Part shown: in pieces, positions 10,657-23,317 of the stretch | Numbering within the stretch: the first letter of the stretch is position 1 | Layout: each line of letters begins with the position of its first letter | Assembly (NCBI GenBank): GCA_005406025.1 | Contig: BGZK01000073.1 | Coordinates: 776,759-840,758, forward strand | DNA length: 64,000 nt | Source of the DNA: Eumeta japonica | Lineage: Eukaryota; Arthropoda; Insecta; Lepidoptera; Psychidae | Reading direction: 5' to 3' | The notes under the pieces: generated by a model | Databases searched by the model: none | What the model was told of the DNA's origin: nothing | Seen by the model: only the letters and a program-made list of their open reading frames with translations | Translations under genes and position numbers: made by a program

Positions 10657-13600
10657 CTAGTGACCTGGCGATGATGATGTTCTATGTCGATGATAATGTT
10701 CCGTCCAATAGAAATTTTTAAAATATACTTTTTGTATAGATTTCAATGTTACGGTTTTATTGTAAGTATAGATTAAAAAATTATCATTTCACAGCTCTGT
10801 GTCTATTTTCCAGCAGCGTTACTGCCGGTTACAACGCCGAAGCGACGAGTTCAAGGTATGACTACCTATCCCCAAGGTTCAAATTAAAAGAGACAGACAC
10901 ACACATACTCGGGTTTTCAGGCAAGTTCTTTAAAGGTGCCCCCCTCCCCCCCACACACACTGCTTTGGTGCTAGGAAACGGGTTAGGAAGTAACAGTGAC
11001 CGATGCGATGACCACGTCCGGGACCGACGGCTCGATGTAGCACGAAATTGAATCGATCAATTCGACATAAATTGATAACTCATTGAATGGTCTGCCCCCA
11101 GTCGGAAGTCCGAAGTCGACCACCACTCCGCCGCTGTGTTCTGTGACGGGGTATTATGCACTCTTAAGAGAAAAGCCTATGAAATTTTATTTGCTAATGC
11201 TTCACAGCGATCGAGACACGAACCCGGAGCCATCGGCGGCGAAGATACTTTTAGTGATATTTATTACCGTGCTGAGGGTTTTTTCAAACAGAAAAAACCC
11301 GGTCGACTGAAGTACGGCGCCAAAGCCTAAACAAATAATAGCCGAAGGCGAAAAAGAGATGCGGCATGTGGTTTTACAACGATAGCAATATAAAAAGGCT
11401 AATGATAAAAAAAACCGAATGCCTTTGAACATAGATTTATTAGATATGTATAATAAATCTATGCTTCTTAAGTTATCTTTTTTTTTATGGTGCATTCGAA
11501 TGGAAAACGCGCAGGCGCGGAGGAGTCACCAGGCCGTTGCTGTGCTCTTGCCGAGTGATAGGTTATCTAATGTGGGGGATCAGGCTGACGGAGTAGCGTG
11601 AAGGGGTGGGCACACCGAAACTCACTCACTGGACGAAAAGCGAAAACGGAAGTTGCTCCTTCGCGTCCGTATTCGGTGACAATGGTATTTCGTTGGTCGA
11701 GCTGGTCCATTTTTGGGCTGCAGTGGAGTCACCAACGATATGACTTTACGACAAATAAAAATACTTCTATTGGCGTATCGAGGAATTCTGATCAGAGCTA
11801 CGAAGTCGCGAGCGGAAAGCTATATTTATAATATCAGTCTCTTACGTAATGGAAGTTGTGACCATTTTCGTAGAAAACCGTTGTTATATTACCAATAAAG
11901 AAATGATGATGGTTATATATTTTTGATAAAACTTATATAATATCCGTGAAGATATTGAAATGTATAAATAAGCTCAACTACTAAAATATCTGCGATTACT
12001 CCTGGAAACACATAACCGGAATTTTTGCAAATTAAATACCTAAATTATAAATATTGTTATGTGAATATTTTTGTGCCTGATATTCATATTTCTTAATTTG
12101 AAAATAATTTTCATATGCCTAAACATCCATTCCAAAATAGATTCCTATTCGAAACACCTACGTCTTAAACTTCGTTTGGGTCTATAACAATTAAAAATCA
12201 CTTATGTCAGCCTAAAACTCGGGTCTGCGAGTTTCAACCCTTCAATCTGAAATAGATTTTGGGAAAGTATGGGATAAATAGAGGACCTATATAGTTGCGG
12301 TTTGTTATTCTAATTTGGATACTAAACTTGAGATGTGATTCTTGAAGTATTTTTTTTATTCATTATAGATTTATATAGCGATATCGTGGACTATTCGCTT
12401 GCGCTTGCTACTACGTCTGAATAAATACATAATAATTTTAATATTTTCTACACATCGATCTCATTGCGAACTCGATTTCGGTCTGAATACCTACCTCGAT
12501 TGTTATACCTTAATTGGGCCCAGGCGCAGTTCCATCAGCGATAATTGGAAAGATACAAGACTATTTAATTTTTGCATTGCTTCAGAATTTTTTCAGGAAT
12601 GGCGAACAAGATGGTATCGTAACTGACTGTTAAATAGGAACTTAAGTCGAAAACGGAACCGGATTAATATAAATAATAGCGACGTTGTTTGATATAGAAA
12701 ATGAGAAATTTAATGTATATCCATGCGGACGGTGTAGCGGACAAAATCCAGTGCACTATAAGCTATCAAAAACTGTATGTTACCTTTTTTTTTTCTGAAA
12801 AACAGAGTTAACCTTATTCTATATGGCGTTAGTAAACAATGACGTCATCAAATTGAAATAGTCATTACTTAGGTAATTTTATAGTTATCAAAAAATAATG
12901 AAGGACTTTCGCTACATTTTTACTCGAATATGAAAGCTTTAAATACAATAATATTATATATATAAAAAAAATAGTATACTGCCTTATCCTGAAATTTGAA
13001 CATCTGAAAAATACACAAACAGACAATTTTGTAATATGCAGTCTGCACCGTCAATAAAGAAAAAACTGCACCTGTAAATGTTTGCATAAAAAATACTAAA
13101 ATTTATTTGAGTCGACACGATTTTTTCGCATGAATGCCATATAATTGAAATATATATTGCACTAAGAATTCGTTGAATGATAATGGATTACAATAGATAC
13201 AATAAAGAGTCATTAGTGACGCGTCTCCAAAAAAATAACTATATACATTTGTGCTGTAAAACAAAAATACACAAACAAGTTTGGTTACATTATCAACAGT
13301 CGGAGTACAGTCAACAGACAGAAGTGTACTTTTTCGTATGGCTTTATAATTTATATCTCCTTGTAGTTATATTAATGTTTTTTTTTTACATTTACTTGCT
13401 TGAACGAAATATTTGTCTATCCGTAACAGAATATTTATATCTAGAATAGAATAGAGCTATTTAGATTTATTTCTATATATTTAAAGCTTTTAAACTTGTA
13501 ATATTTAAGCTGGGGACCATTGAAGATAAAGATATTTATTATGAACTTTAGAAAAAATGTTATTAAATATTTAATTTGAATTCAAACGGTGATTGTAATT

Positions 13601-13884
13601 ACCATTAACAGCATTGGATAATGAGTATACTTTATTTAAAATAACTCATATTTGTCAAGTAAATTAACTAAGTAAATAATGAAAAAATGACAATATGCAT
13701 ATATTAACATATAATATCTTTATGTCCCATAATCAAATTAAGTGTAATATTATTGATTTTGTTTTTAGAAAATTTTGATTTCACAATTATTTTTTTCCAA
13801 AAAGTTTTCTCAAGATTTTTTTTTCGAAAGAAAATCTTCATCGATTTTTAATATGTTTGTTTGAAAATTTTTGATTATTCCAAC
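10657..13884. other. unassigned DNA with two small perfect hairpins
   Basis: No gene supported: the frames at 10746-11831 overlap in several phases and show no domain. Perfect hairpins lie at 11276-11300 (10-bp arms, 5-nt loop) and 11430-11463 (13-bp arms, 8-nt loop). A TGACGTCA octamer is at about 12840. The remainder is AT-rich. Confidence 0.45.
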
Positions 13885-14040
13885 CAGGGGCAGACTCAAA
13901 CTTCGAATCAAGTGGTGTCGCATAGTCGAGATCCAATCAGGACAGATTCCAATACGGTTACAATAATAAGACAAATATCTAGTCCAAGGAGATCATCATC
14001 CCAATGACCCCCCCCCTCCTCCCTCTTAGATCTGCCCTTG
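13885..14040. mobile_element. short hAT-like MITE
   Basis: The ends are inverted: caggggcagact (13885 onward) and, on the other strand, caagggcagatct from 14040. CAGGGGC is a typical hAT terminal sequence. The inside has a C-rich tract (about 14007-14018) and gatcatcatcccaatgacc, as in hAT 3' ends I recognise from moths. The 8-bp flanks both begin ATTC but then differ (attccaac / attcagat), so the target-site duplication is unproven. Length 156 bp, non-coding. Confidence 0.5.
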
Positions 14041-14274
14041 ATTCAGATTTACCGAAATTAATGGAAACTCAATCAGAGTATTTCACTACATTCCTAAAAC
14101 AGTTCAAGCTTTGTACTTTTAGCTTGTATACCAATTTGGAATTGTTATAAAATAATTTAAATAAAAGTTTTCGTGCATTCGCAGCACACTGTGACACGTG
14201 TCGGATTTTCAAGAAATGGCGACTATCAATGCACGACTATTATCTAGTTATCTTATTATACACATATACTTGTT

Positions 14275-14600
14275 GGTATTTATCTTGAAGGCACCTTACA
14301 TTGAAAATATTGGACGAATTTAAATGAAATTTTGTACGACTACAACTAATACAATGGATGAACATCATATGTACTTTTTATCTCGGAAATCTATACGGTA
14401 CACGTGGATTATACTATAAAAAATAATTAAATTTATAGTTGAAAATAATACGTTATTAAGCCTTAGTGGATACTGATTGTTAGACGAATAAACGAAAAAA
14501 AAATCCGATAGTGTAAATAGGTATGGTTCCTGTGGGATTTAAATTATAAAAAAAAATTATTTTCTTTATGTTCGCACGAGCGAAGTCGTGGGTAGAAACT
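14275..14600 (+). mobile_element. degenerate element with Helitron-like 3' words
   Basis: Contains ttggacgaatttaaatgaaa (14310 region), ctttttatctcgg, and near its end cgcacgagcgaagtcgtggg (14573-14592), resembling the 3' hairpin of the Helitron at 23.9 kb, but the terminal CTAG is not preserved (aactatg instead). Non-coding and strongly eroded; boundaries approximate. Confidence 0.4.
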
Positions 14601-17220
14601 ATGTCGTTATAAATGGATCAAAATTTAGGGTGGGAACGGAATAAAAATCAAGAACGTAACCGGAGTCGAGAGCGAGGTGGGGACGGGATTGACGGCAAAA
14701 TTGATAGCTACAAAATATGAAGGAATTCATTCTACATTGAAGCGAGCGGAAGTTAGTATACAATAATATACTTAGAAAAAATAATATGTGACTGGCAACT
14801 AAATGAAATCGTCTGATATTTCGTTGGTTACTTCTTTATTATTTTGCGTCTAATTGTGGTCAGTTTAGAATTAAGTCAAGTGTACATGTAAATTTTTGAG
14901 AGGCGACCGACTGCCTGCGTTTATTATGTGCTAATGGCTACAGTTTTATTGTCGAGCCGACCGTGCATACAGGATGATATCTAATTACTCGTGAAAAGTA
15001 TTAAAAAAAAAGAATAATTCGTAACCATTCACCAAATCAATTTAATTAAAAAGGAATCTCTTTGAAACGGCGACGCAGTTGAGACACGCAAAATCCGAAG
15101 CGTCTATTGTCCGACGTAGAACAACTGTAAACCCTATAAAATGGTCTGACTTTCGACGCCGCCTCCGCAGGAAGTCTAGGCGTTAGACACGAATCCTAGC
15201 TCCAGAAATGGACAGTTATGAGGCCGTATATCCCCGAAACGGGGCATTACGTATGCGGGAAGAGGCAATACTCGCCCCGCGCCGCCTGTCCACTAATAGA
15301 CAAACAGCGTGCCTTGAATTTTAATTGCTTATTGATATAATAACTTCTAGGGTTCGCGTGGAGTGAGTTACCGCCGGCCCCCGTTGTGAGAGTGGATATG
15401 TCATATTATGTGTAAATTTTGTGAGGGTTTGTGATACATCCTTATAGTTTGGTTGCAAGAAGAATACCTTGTAGAATTATGCTGGAAATGATTATTTGTT
15501 TGACGTTTTAGATATTTGAATATTTTTGTATTTATCACATACAGATGAAAGCATATTTAATTAATGTAAATGCGTTGAAAATTTCACACAAAGTAATATC
15601 AGGCGATGTTATAAAATGAAAAGAAAATTGGAATTCAGTAAATAATTATTCATAGTCGGATTTCTGTGAAATTACATTTCATAATAGTAATAATAAAAAT
15701 GTAGTGATAATATTATTATACATTATTTCTGGATATATTTAAATGTGTATATACATATGTGTGTGTGTGTGTGTGTTTATATATGGTGGTGAATAATATT
15801 TATTGATAATCTAATGTAAATACTAGTAACAAATATATTTCTATTATTATTTATCATAGACAGAGATAATAAGACTTGAAAAGGTTAGTAATTTTGTTTA
15901 TTAACTTACTAGAGGTAGCGTTAGTGTTGATTTTTCGACTTTCGGAATGCGAGCCAGATTTATAGGTGAAGTGGAGTACATTTTTTTTTCATAGATGAGT
16001 TGCAAAGTCAAAACTACTGAATCGGATAAACTCATTCTCCTTGGAACGGTATTCGTCTAAACTCATTTGTACAGTAGACTAGTTGAGTGCGAGCATTTAC
16101 CAAGTATACATGTCGCATATTTACCAGATAAGGTTGAAAAGTTGTGTTGTTCGTAAGGTGGATTTGGTTTTAAAATTAAAAAAAAAATAAAACAGAACGC
16201 GAGACTCTTCAGACTAGTGGAAACTCACGCGGTAAACGAACGTGTAACTGTGCAATATTAACGAAATAGTTTACAATAACAACACTATGAAGTATTTTTT
16301 CGCCACAGAGAAATTTTTAATAAATGGAAAAGAAAATAGATATAAATAAACTGAACCAAAAATTAAGAATTTAAAATGTGTATACATTGCACAAATTTTT
16401 CATGGAGAAATCCAATGTGGTCCTAAATTCTGTAAACAAAAAATTAACACTCTACTACCGACCCTACTTCACTTCTTTATTCCGCTTATGAAAACCGAGA
16501 TTCCTGCCATTCTGCGGCAATTGAGTGCCGTCATGTATTTACGCAAAATGATTATGCACGAAATGAGTCAATTTGATAGAAAAAAAGCATGCAGATCATT
16601 AAAAACGTGCATAGACGATAAATCATCCTGTATGCATAAATATGTAATGGTATTTTGTCAGTGCCGGCGATGCATGCTAAACAGTAGTCTCGGCTTCGTT
16701 TCCTGCCAATAGGATATTTCCAAGTTATGATACAATACAAACAGAATTTACTACTTAGAGGGTTCATGAATCTGTTGCCGCACGGAAGGAGATGGACAAG
16801 TTCGAATTTTGTTCAATAACTAAATATTCCGCATTATTACATGATTTTGCTTAAAAAATAAATTAAAAAAAATATTTTTATATATTAAATTTTTATTGAA
16901 ATTTTACTCAAATGATTAAGTAATATTAAATGTGTTAAGTCTTTTACAGTGCCAAAATCGAAATGAGAGCATTTTGAAAATCGTATCTGTGTCTATTTAT
17001 TTGACTATCTGTTCGATAACACATTCTCTTCTTGTTTCAGCGGTCGGTTAAGGTAAAACATTGCCATGAGGGTAAAGAGGTCGTATCAAAGCATTCTGTA
17101 TTGCTATGACCTCACTAGTAAAAATAATTAAGCTAAACAGTTTTACATTTATTTAAAAATACGGATTTCTTTTATTTGCATCATTTTACTCTCTCGAACG
17201 TTATTGTTACCAATAACCTA
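14601..17220. other. unassigned DNA
   Basis: 15060-15400 is moderately GC-rich and not obviously repetitive (a possible conserved non-coding element). A (GT)9 tract is at 15759-15776. Small frames at 16488-16767 overlap on both strands and show no domain. Confidence 0.45.
15759..15776. repeat. (GT)9 microsatellite
   Basis: Nine uninterrupted GT units following atacata. Confidence 0.95.
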
Positions 17221-17224
17221 TCGG

Positions 17225-17415
17225 CATAAGTAAATAATTCGTTCTACAATCACACGAGCGAAACCGCGAGCGAAGGTTAGTACATTTATAAATTATAGGC
17301 CGTATGCTATTCTAATATATAAATCACAGTACTGTAAAGTTTCAGCTAGTTGTGCTCAGTCGTTTGAGCGTGATCGAGTAACAATTAAACATGCAAACAT
17401 TTTTATAAATTAATA

Positions 17416-17417
<2 letters not shown>
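17225..17417 (+). mobile_element. LINE 3' region, copy 1
   Basis: Shares an ordered set of words with 31.1-31.3 kb: a cgttctacaatcac start, tataaattatag..tatgctattctaatatata, then aaatttcagct-like text (aagtttcagctagttg), gcgtga and aacatgcaaacattttta. This is the common insect LINE-tail layout. It ends directly at the AT microsatellite, which may have served as the 3' tail. Non-coding. Confidence 0.55.

Positions 17418-17453
<36 letters not shown>
17418..17453. repeat. (AT)n microsatellite
   Basis: Uninterrupted AT alternation at the end of the preceding LINE tail. The IYIYIY minus-strand frame over it is an artefact. Confidence 0.95.
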
Positions 17454-17454
<1 letters not shown>

Positions 17455-19785
17455 GGACACACATCTCGTAGTTACGAGTTAAGGGTACACAGGGAACAAC
17501 GCCGCATAGCGCCCTCTCTTCGGTTAACACGAAGCGAAATTTATTGAGTTAAATTCAGCAGCCTCTACGTTTCCAAGAGATGAATCTGTGCTGGCCTTGT
17601 ATTTTATTTCATCAGGGGCACGTTAACGAATCTCGAGTACGCCGGGCCCCAAATAAGCAAATAAAGGATAAATTCATAAATTTGTCAGAGACGAAAAACC
17701 AATTAAGGGTCCGTCGGACCGCGAGAGCATCAATCGGAATCAACGAAATTGCGGTCCGGCCGATTCGCACTCCTTATACAAAGAGCGGTGGGAGAAAATT
17801 TCTGTTTCTTATGATTACTGTATATAATTCACGTAGTTGAGGTGCTAGATCTAGTTAAATCTGTTTTGCTTGTCGTCTGTCCGTAGGTAGGTGCGCGGAT
17901 TTCGTATAGTTCTGATACAAAAGCACAAAATACGCAGTAAGCGTATTGTGAATTGTTGTGTTAATAAATCCAATACATTATTTAGCTTTATTGCGAAGTT
18001 GAGCTTAAGGGTCATTCGTAGGAAGACATGTTGTTTAATTTCTCATGAGCGACAAGCGATAATTTAGTTCAAGTTACCAAACACGAAAAATGCTAGCATG
18101 GCCACTACATACGGAAAATATACCGCATGCAGGTTATTAAAATAAAACAAAAGTTAATATGCGGGAAAAGTGGAAAATTATGTTTAATATTTAAAAATAA
18201 ATTTTTAATTTTTTATTAATGTTTAATATTGGTCCCGCGTCTCTCGGCACAGTCGCCAGTCCAGTTCCTTATATTTCACGACGGAGGCCCGCCCAGCCCC
18301 GGGATTGGGGGCAAAAATTAAATTCGGTTCTAAATCTGCAGTAGCCACTCGACTCGTTTAAGAAACCGTCAAGCGCGACCGAAGCTGACTACGGAGAAAG
18401 TTCCGCAAGCAATCATATTATCGAAGGTATAAAAACCCTCTCGTACATCTAACAAAATCTATTTTTTATTTAAGTTTGCTCTATCTAATTGATTTTAATC
18501 TATTAATACACTCTCTGAGAAATTGGTCTTTTTTAGTTAGATGGTATGATTTAAAAATAAATAAAAAATGCAATTTTATCTTAGACAGCGTATATTTTCA
18601 TAAGAAAAATATTCTCGTACAATATTTTTTTTTTGAATATTTCTTCGAAAATTAATTATGTATTTTTTTATACTATAATTATCTGTAAATTGCAGTATCT
18701 TCATCAATTTTCCATATCCTGATAAGTAAGTTATTGATGAACTCCTTATATTTTTCCCTCTCAAAATTTTTATTTTTTGGGTGCTTAAATTCAAATTTAT
18801 TGTGTTCTTGGCGATTTCTTAGATAAATCGTTACGATAAATATATAGCTAATGAAGTGAACTTAATTTTGACACGGACATTTATTTATTTTTTATTTATT
18901 TTATATGTATAATTGGGTACTAATTACTCATTTAAATCACTTAGTGTCGTCCATCCAAAGCTGATAGGTGACGTCTCTTAAAGAAACAGAATTTACTGAA
19001 AATATTTTGAAATAAAAGTTTCATACAACATTCTAAACGTTGTGTTTAATGAACCTTTTATTTTCTGTCTGCATCAACGAATATATAGATAAAATCTTGA
19101 AATATTAATATCAAATGAAAATTAAACAAAAATAAAAGAAAAAAGTACAAAATTCTCTCGTTGTAATTTTGTTCATTTACTAAAGAATTGAAATATAACA
19201 AAATAAAAGCGTGTTAAAAATGCTGTTTATTCTCACAAGCTAAAAATCAAACTGCTTTTGATTGCCTTCGAAACTTGACCTTGACAAGACAGTTTATTTA
19301 AAACTTGTTAGGTCAACGATTAAACTTATCAAAAGCATTTTTTTAGGGTTTTTATGGGCATAGACGCCCTGTCGTTCTTAGGTTCGTCTTCTTAGTAATT
19401 ATACAAACTGTGCGCTGATAATTGGAAATCTTCTTTGGAACCTATGTTTGCTTAAGATAAGAGTAGTAACTAGTTCTTTTTTTTTCTGTAAAAGAAAGGA
19501 GAATTGAGATCTGGATCTTCCAATTCTCTTTCTTAAACAAAACGTTTTTATGTTTACACCATCAATTTACACGATAAAATTACACCATCAATTTTATTCT
19601 TAGACTTTACTACTTAATCGATTTTGATATATAGCAAATAAAACGGGGTGCAAAGTCGAGTGTTAACAAAAATTATAGTCGTATCATTAGCAAAATTATG
19701 TCATATTTTGGATGATACCAATGGTATCATTGGATATAAAGGGCGTCTTCGATAATATACGTGGTGATTGACGTTAAAAGCCCAG
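17454..19785. other. unassigned DNA
   Basis: 17580-17840 and 18230-18420 are GC-richer and look single-copy; the 86-codon plus-strand frame at 17580 has no domain. 18430-19480 is AT-rich. A 15-bp hairpin is at 19492-19534 and a 27-bp direct duplication (ttacaccatcaattt words) spans 19554-19597. An approximately 30-bp word at 19643 recurs at 36716. Confidence 0.45.
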
Positions 19786-19789
19786 CCGT

Positions 19790-21732
19790 ACCTTAAAAAC
19801 CGGGAAGTTCTCGTTGTGTACGGGGTTCCGTAGCCGGTCTAACCTTTCAGAAACTCATTATGGACACCTTGTTCCGAGAACTGGGGTAAATCGGCGTATA
19901 CGCGCAGACGTTTAACTATGATGTGGTGCTCATGTTCTTCGTTGACTTTATCAGTGGAGAAGCATGCCGACCGGGCGTTAGCTCACGTGCACTGCCGGAG
20001 AGTCAAAAGCAAGGCGTGATGCGCGCCATGGAAAACCAAATTGAGGATGTTAACCAACAAACTGAAATACGACAACCCAGTAGTGCACATGAATGGTAAA
20101 GACTTAAATCTTGTTGGTGAAATATGCCTCTTCAGACTGATAATTGATAAGAAGCTCACGTTTGTTTCGCACGTTGTCGAGGCTTGTAAAAAGGTCACAA
20201 ACATTTACAAAGGCATCGCTAGCGCAGCCGAGGCGACATGAGATCCGAATCCGAAGATCGTGAGGACCGCATGTGTCTCCGTGATAGAGCCTATCGTTAT
20301 GTGCGCCTCGTGCACTTGGATACCGTTGACGAGGAAGCTCGGCGTGTGGAAGATGCTTAACGCTGTCTACCGCAGTGACGCGCATAAAGCACGCTTGAGT
20401 CACCGTACGGATTCTCTCCATGCCGGGCTGAGTTTTTTGAGGCTGCTATCTCTCTACATTCGGGTAAGAAAACAGCCTGTCTATACAGCCAGGTGGAGCA
20501 CGGTACATACTTCGGAAATACTTTTACCGATTGGGAGTTTGAGAAATCCGTATATTTCGGCGAATAATCTCACCCTGTGTACGTGCCCAAAATTGGGTTC
20601 GAAAGTGTCAAGGAACTGGATCCCTAGCCCTTGGACCGTTTCGCTGTATTTGGTCAGCATTCTATACCGCAAGGTCGATGGAGCCTTTAAAGAATGGCGA
20701 GACGGAGAGGAGACCTGGTAGTCGGTACTGCGATTTGATTCATTCTGCACAGTTTCTCAGGCGGAAATGGTCGCTCTGTAAAGAGCAATACAGAGGATTA
20801 AAATTTTATTCATATTCAAAATTTTATTCATATTTAGCGACTCCAGGTGCCCCTGGAAGTGCTGACCGGTCAAAAAACCTATCACTATGTGGTTCATGAA
20901 CCTAGGCACGATATGTCCGAGATTCGTTGCAGAAGGCAGGACAGTATGCATATTTTGCGGTAGATCACATGCCGAAATTCCAGAGAACGAACGTACCGGC
21001 GAGCTCGCTAGGTGCACCGCTCTCACGAAAAAGACAGCAGTAGATTTTGACTAGTTTCCACTGTCACACGACAAAATGGTGATTTGAACGGCGAGCCCGA
21101 AAGAGTGGTAAAAACTAAAAGCTGTGCTGTGCACGAGTGACATCACCAAAGAGTTTTTTCTTCGAGTGGAATAGCGAACAGGCTCCTCAGACTAATAAAA
21201 ATGACGTCTCAAATATCACAGGCCCTTACGGGATATTGCGGGTCACGACATATATATGGCTGGTTGGATAATAAAGAGGTTTTGTAAAGGAATCAAACGA
21301 ATCCAACGAATCCATAAGAAGAAAAGAAAAATAAAAAGAAAAAAAAAAACAGAAAGAAATGTAAAACGAAATTATAAAAATTAAAGTCCAACAAATGTAT
21401 AGAAAAGTAAAATGGTGGGGGTAATGAGGATGTAAATACAATAAATGTATATAGAATAATATCGAAAGTCAGTTATGAATAGTACAAGAAATTGTAATTG
21501 TAAGATGATCTAGATAAGAAAAATAGAAATAAGATAATGTAAATAGAAAGAAATAGATAGACAAATTCAAAATTGTTGTTAAATTTGCAATGCAAATTAA
21601 TATAAAGAATCCCTACCACCATCCGTAAATAAGAGATGGAAACAAGACCTGGGTACTTGGGAACGCGGATGATAGAAAGACGAGTAAACAAAAACTGTGG
21701 TCAATGCCAACGGGCTGGAGAAAAAAAAAACA
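19790..21732 (+). mobile_element. R1/LOA-like LINE: RT 3' half, RNase H remnant, 3' UTR
   Basis: Plus-strand non-LTR retrotransposon ORF2 remnant. Frames in order: IMDTLFRELG (about 19858), a degraded active-site region (QTFNYDVVLMF in place of the usual ADD box), then one phase from 20041 to 20721 broken by a single in-frame TGA at 20239-20241, where the family has Trp. That phase reads NPVVHMNGKDLNLVGEICLF, IDKKLTFVSHVVEACKK, NIYKGIASAAEAT, IEPIVMCASCTW and KLGVWKMLNAV. An RNase H-like piece follows: FKEWRDGEETW, stop, then FDSFCTVSQAEMVAL (around 20690-20780), containing a Glu expected to be catalytic in RNase H. Weak similarity continues to about 21230, after which a purine-rich 3' UTR ends in an A run at 21721-21730. 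RNase H favours the R1/LOA/I group; the exact clade is uncertain. Confidence 0.8.
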
Positions 21733-22618
21733 TTTATTAGCAATCAATTTATTAGCTAAATTATTTTATAATTTCTAATAGCTCATCTTGCTATAGATAA
21801 TTAAGCTGTTTCTTTATACCTAGAATCACGTTGCATTAAGTTTATTTCAACTTTCTGTACAAACCCGCAATACATTTTTTACTACAATTTAACATAATCT
21901 TAATTGTTTTATTTAGAGTAAGTAAAGTAAAGTGAATCAAGAAAAAGTCGGGATGCGAATTAAAATAGACTCAATCATTCTACCGCATTTGAAAGTACTA
22001 GAGTCACGCACGAATTTCTTCGATATCGCGCACGATAAATAATAAACAATAAACGATGACCAACGATGATAATTTGTTCTTATAAAACAGCGAGATGTAT
22101 TAAACCGCAACTTAATATGTTCTTCAATAATTTTATGAAGTGTAAGTACCTACTTACACGTTTAATATCACGTAAATGTTGTATTAAAAATGTCGATTCC
22201 GGTATTTGTGTTACGTTCAGTCCTAAAAGTAAAAATGTTGAAGACCAATCACCTAGTGCTGTAGACCACCTAATCTGTAATTTGGAATCAAATTTTTTAA
22301 TTTCATAATTTTCACTTGTTAGCTGCTAACAAATTATGTAAACAAATCTTGAAAGTCGATTTTAACGTACTCCTAATTGTGGAATCTATGTAAAATTAAC
22401 TATATAGTAACTAATTAAATTTAAGTGACATATACTAGTCCTATATGGTACAATGACAATGTTAAATAATACAAGTTCTATGCTATTCAATGACGATGGC
22501 AAACAATTCTAATCGTGTGTTGAAATCGGTAAGTTTCGAGTTGGAATTCCAGCCTAGCGTAATTATTAAAGAGTTTTCCATTTAAGTCAAATGAAAACCG
22601 CTCTTTCTTTCGCTCTAA
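21733..22618. other. unassigned AT-rich DNA
   Basis: No repeat recognised. The 80-codon plus-strand frame at 22066-22308 has no domain and is treated as chance. Confidence 0.5.
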
Positions 22619-22730
22619 AGCATATGTTAAGTCGTTGGTCGAATGAGCTCAGCGCCTTGGTGACAACGGTCACCAATGCAAAAATACAGCCTAGGCCAGC
22701 AAAAATACATACTAGACCAGCGTGGTGAAG
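22619..22730. repeat. SINE-like fragment with hairpin and 22-bp duplication
   Basis: Contains gctcagcgccttggtgac, a SINE-like word, with a perfect hairpin ttggtgac/gtcaccaa (22657-22664, 22669-22676; loop AACG). Immediately after lies a near-exact 22-bp tandem pair, caaaaatacagcctaggcca then caaaaatacatactagacca (22679-22723), followed by gcgtggtgaa, the common end word of lepidopteran SINEs. Confidence 0.4.
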
Positions 22731-23317
22731 ACACCGTTAATGTAGGCGAATTAGCAGTCGCAGTGTCAGTAGTTTTGCTGTTCTTTTACGTCGCCCATTT
22801 TAAGTGTCTTTAAGCTCTGACCGTGTTATGCTTACTCTGCAAAAAATTACTTATTCGTAAAGCACTACAAGACTCACTACTAGAGGCGCTTCGGCTTCTT
22901 CGAAGATTTCATGAAAGTATTGGGAATTCCCGTTGAGGCTTGTAATGAACAGCTACCGCCGTTTTTCACCAGACTTGGCCCAACATTTTGACACTAGCTT
23001 AAGCCCGCGTCTTTCGATATATTACGTCGTGTAATGCTGTTTATCGTTGAAAGTACGTAACAAAAATTTAATAAAAACTGATGTGTTGTTAAAGTTGATT
23101 TCTCTTTATGAAAGTTGTATCAACTAACCAGAATTGAAAACAGTTCGTGTTTGGTAGTCACGTCTGATTTTTTTGGCAAGTTTACAACATTTTGAAGCCA
23201 ATTAATATTTTATGACGTTACATTAAATTTCAATTCGTATATACTAAAGACACTATAAAACAAATTTTTGGACAGTGATATAAACATAACACAAAAATCA
23301 TACCAACAGACGGATGA
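22731..23317. other. unassigned DNA
   Basis: No gene or repeat recognised. The last base (A at 23317) is the left half of the Helitron target site. Confidence 0.5.

Noticed and set aside
10943..10962. C-rich run followed by CACACACA
   Set aside because: Simple low-complexity tract.
10746..11831. Chain of plus-strand frames that might be exons
   Set aside because: They overlap in different phases, show no domain and contain repeat-like words; no consistent splice sites.
12838..12848. Isolated TGACGTCA sites (also at 888, 39412, 63386)
   Set aside because: Single octamers without supporting context; expected occasionally by chance.
17342..17530. Minus-strand 62-codon frame with IYIYIY
   Set aside because: Translation of the (AT)n microsatellite at 17418-17453.
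20104..21026. Minus-strand frames of 105, 89 and 89 codons
   Set aside because: Shadows of the R1/LOA-like LINE on the plus strand.
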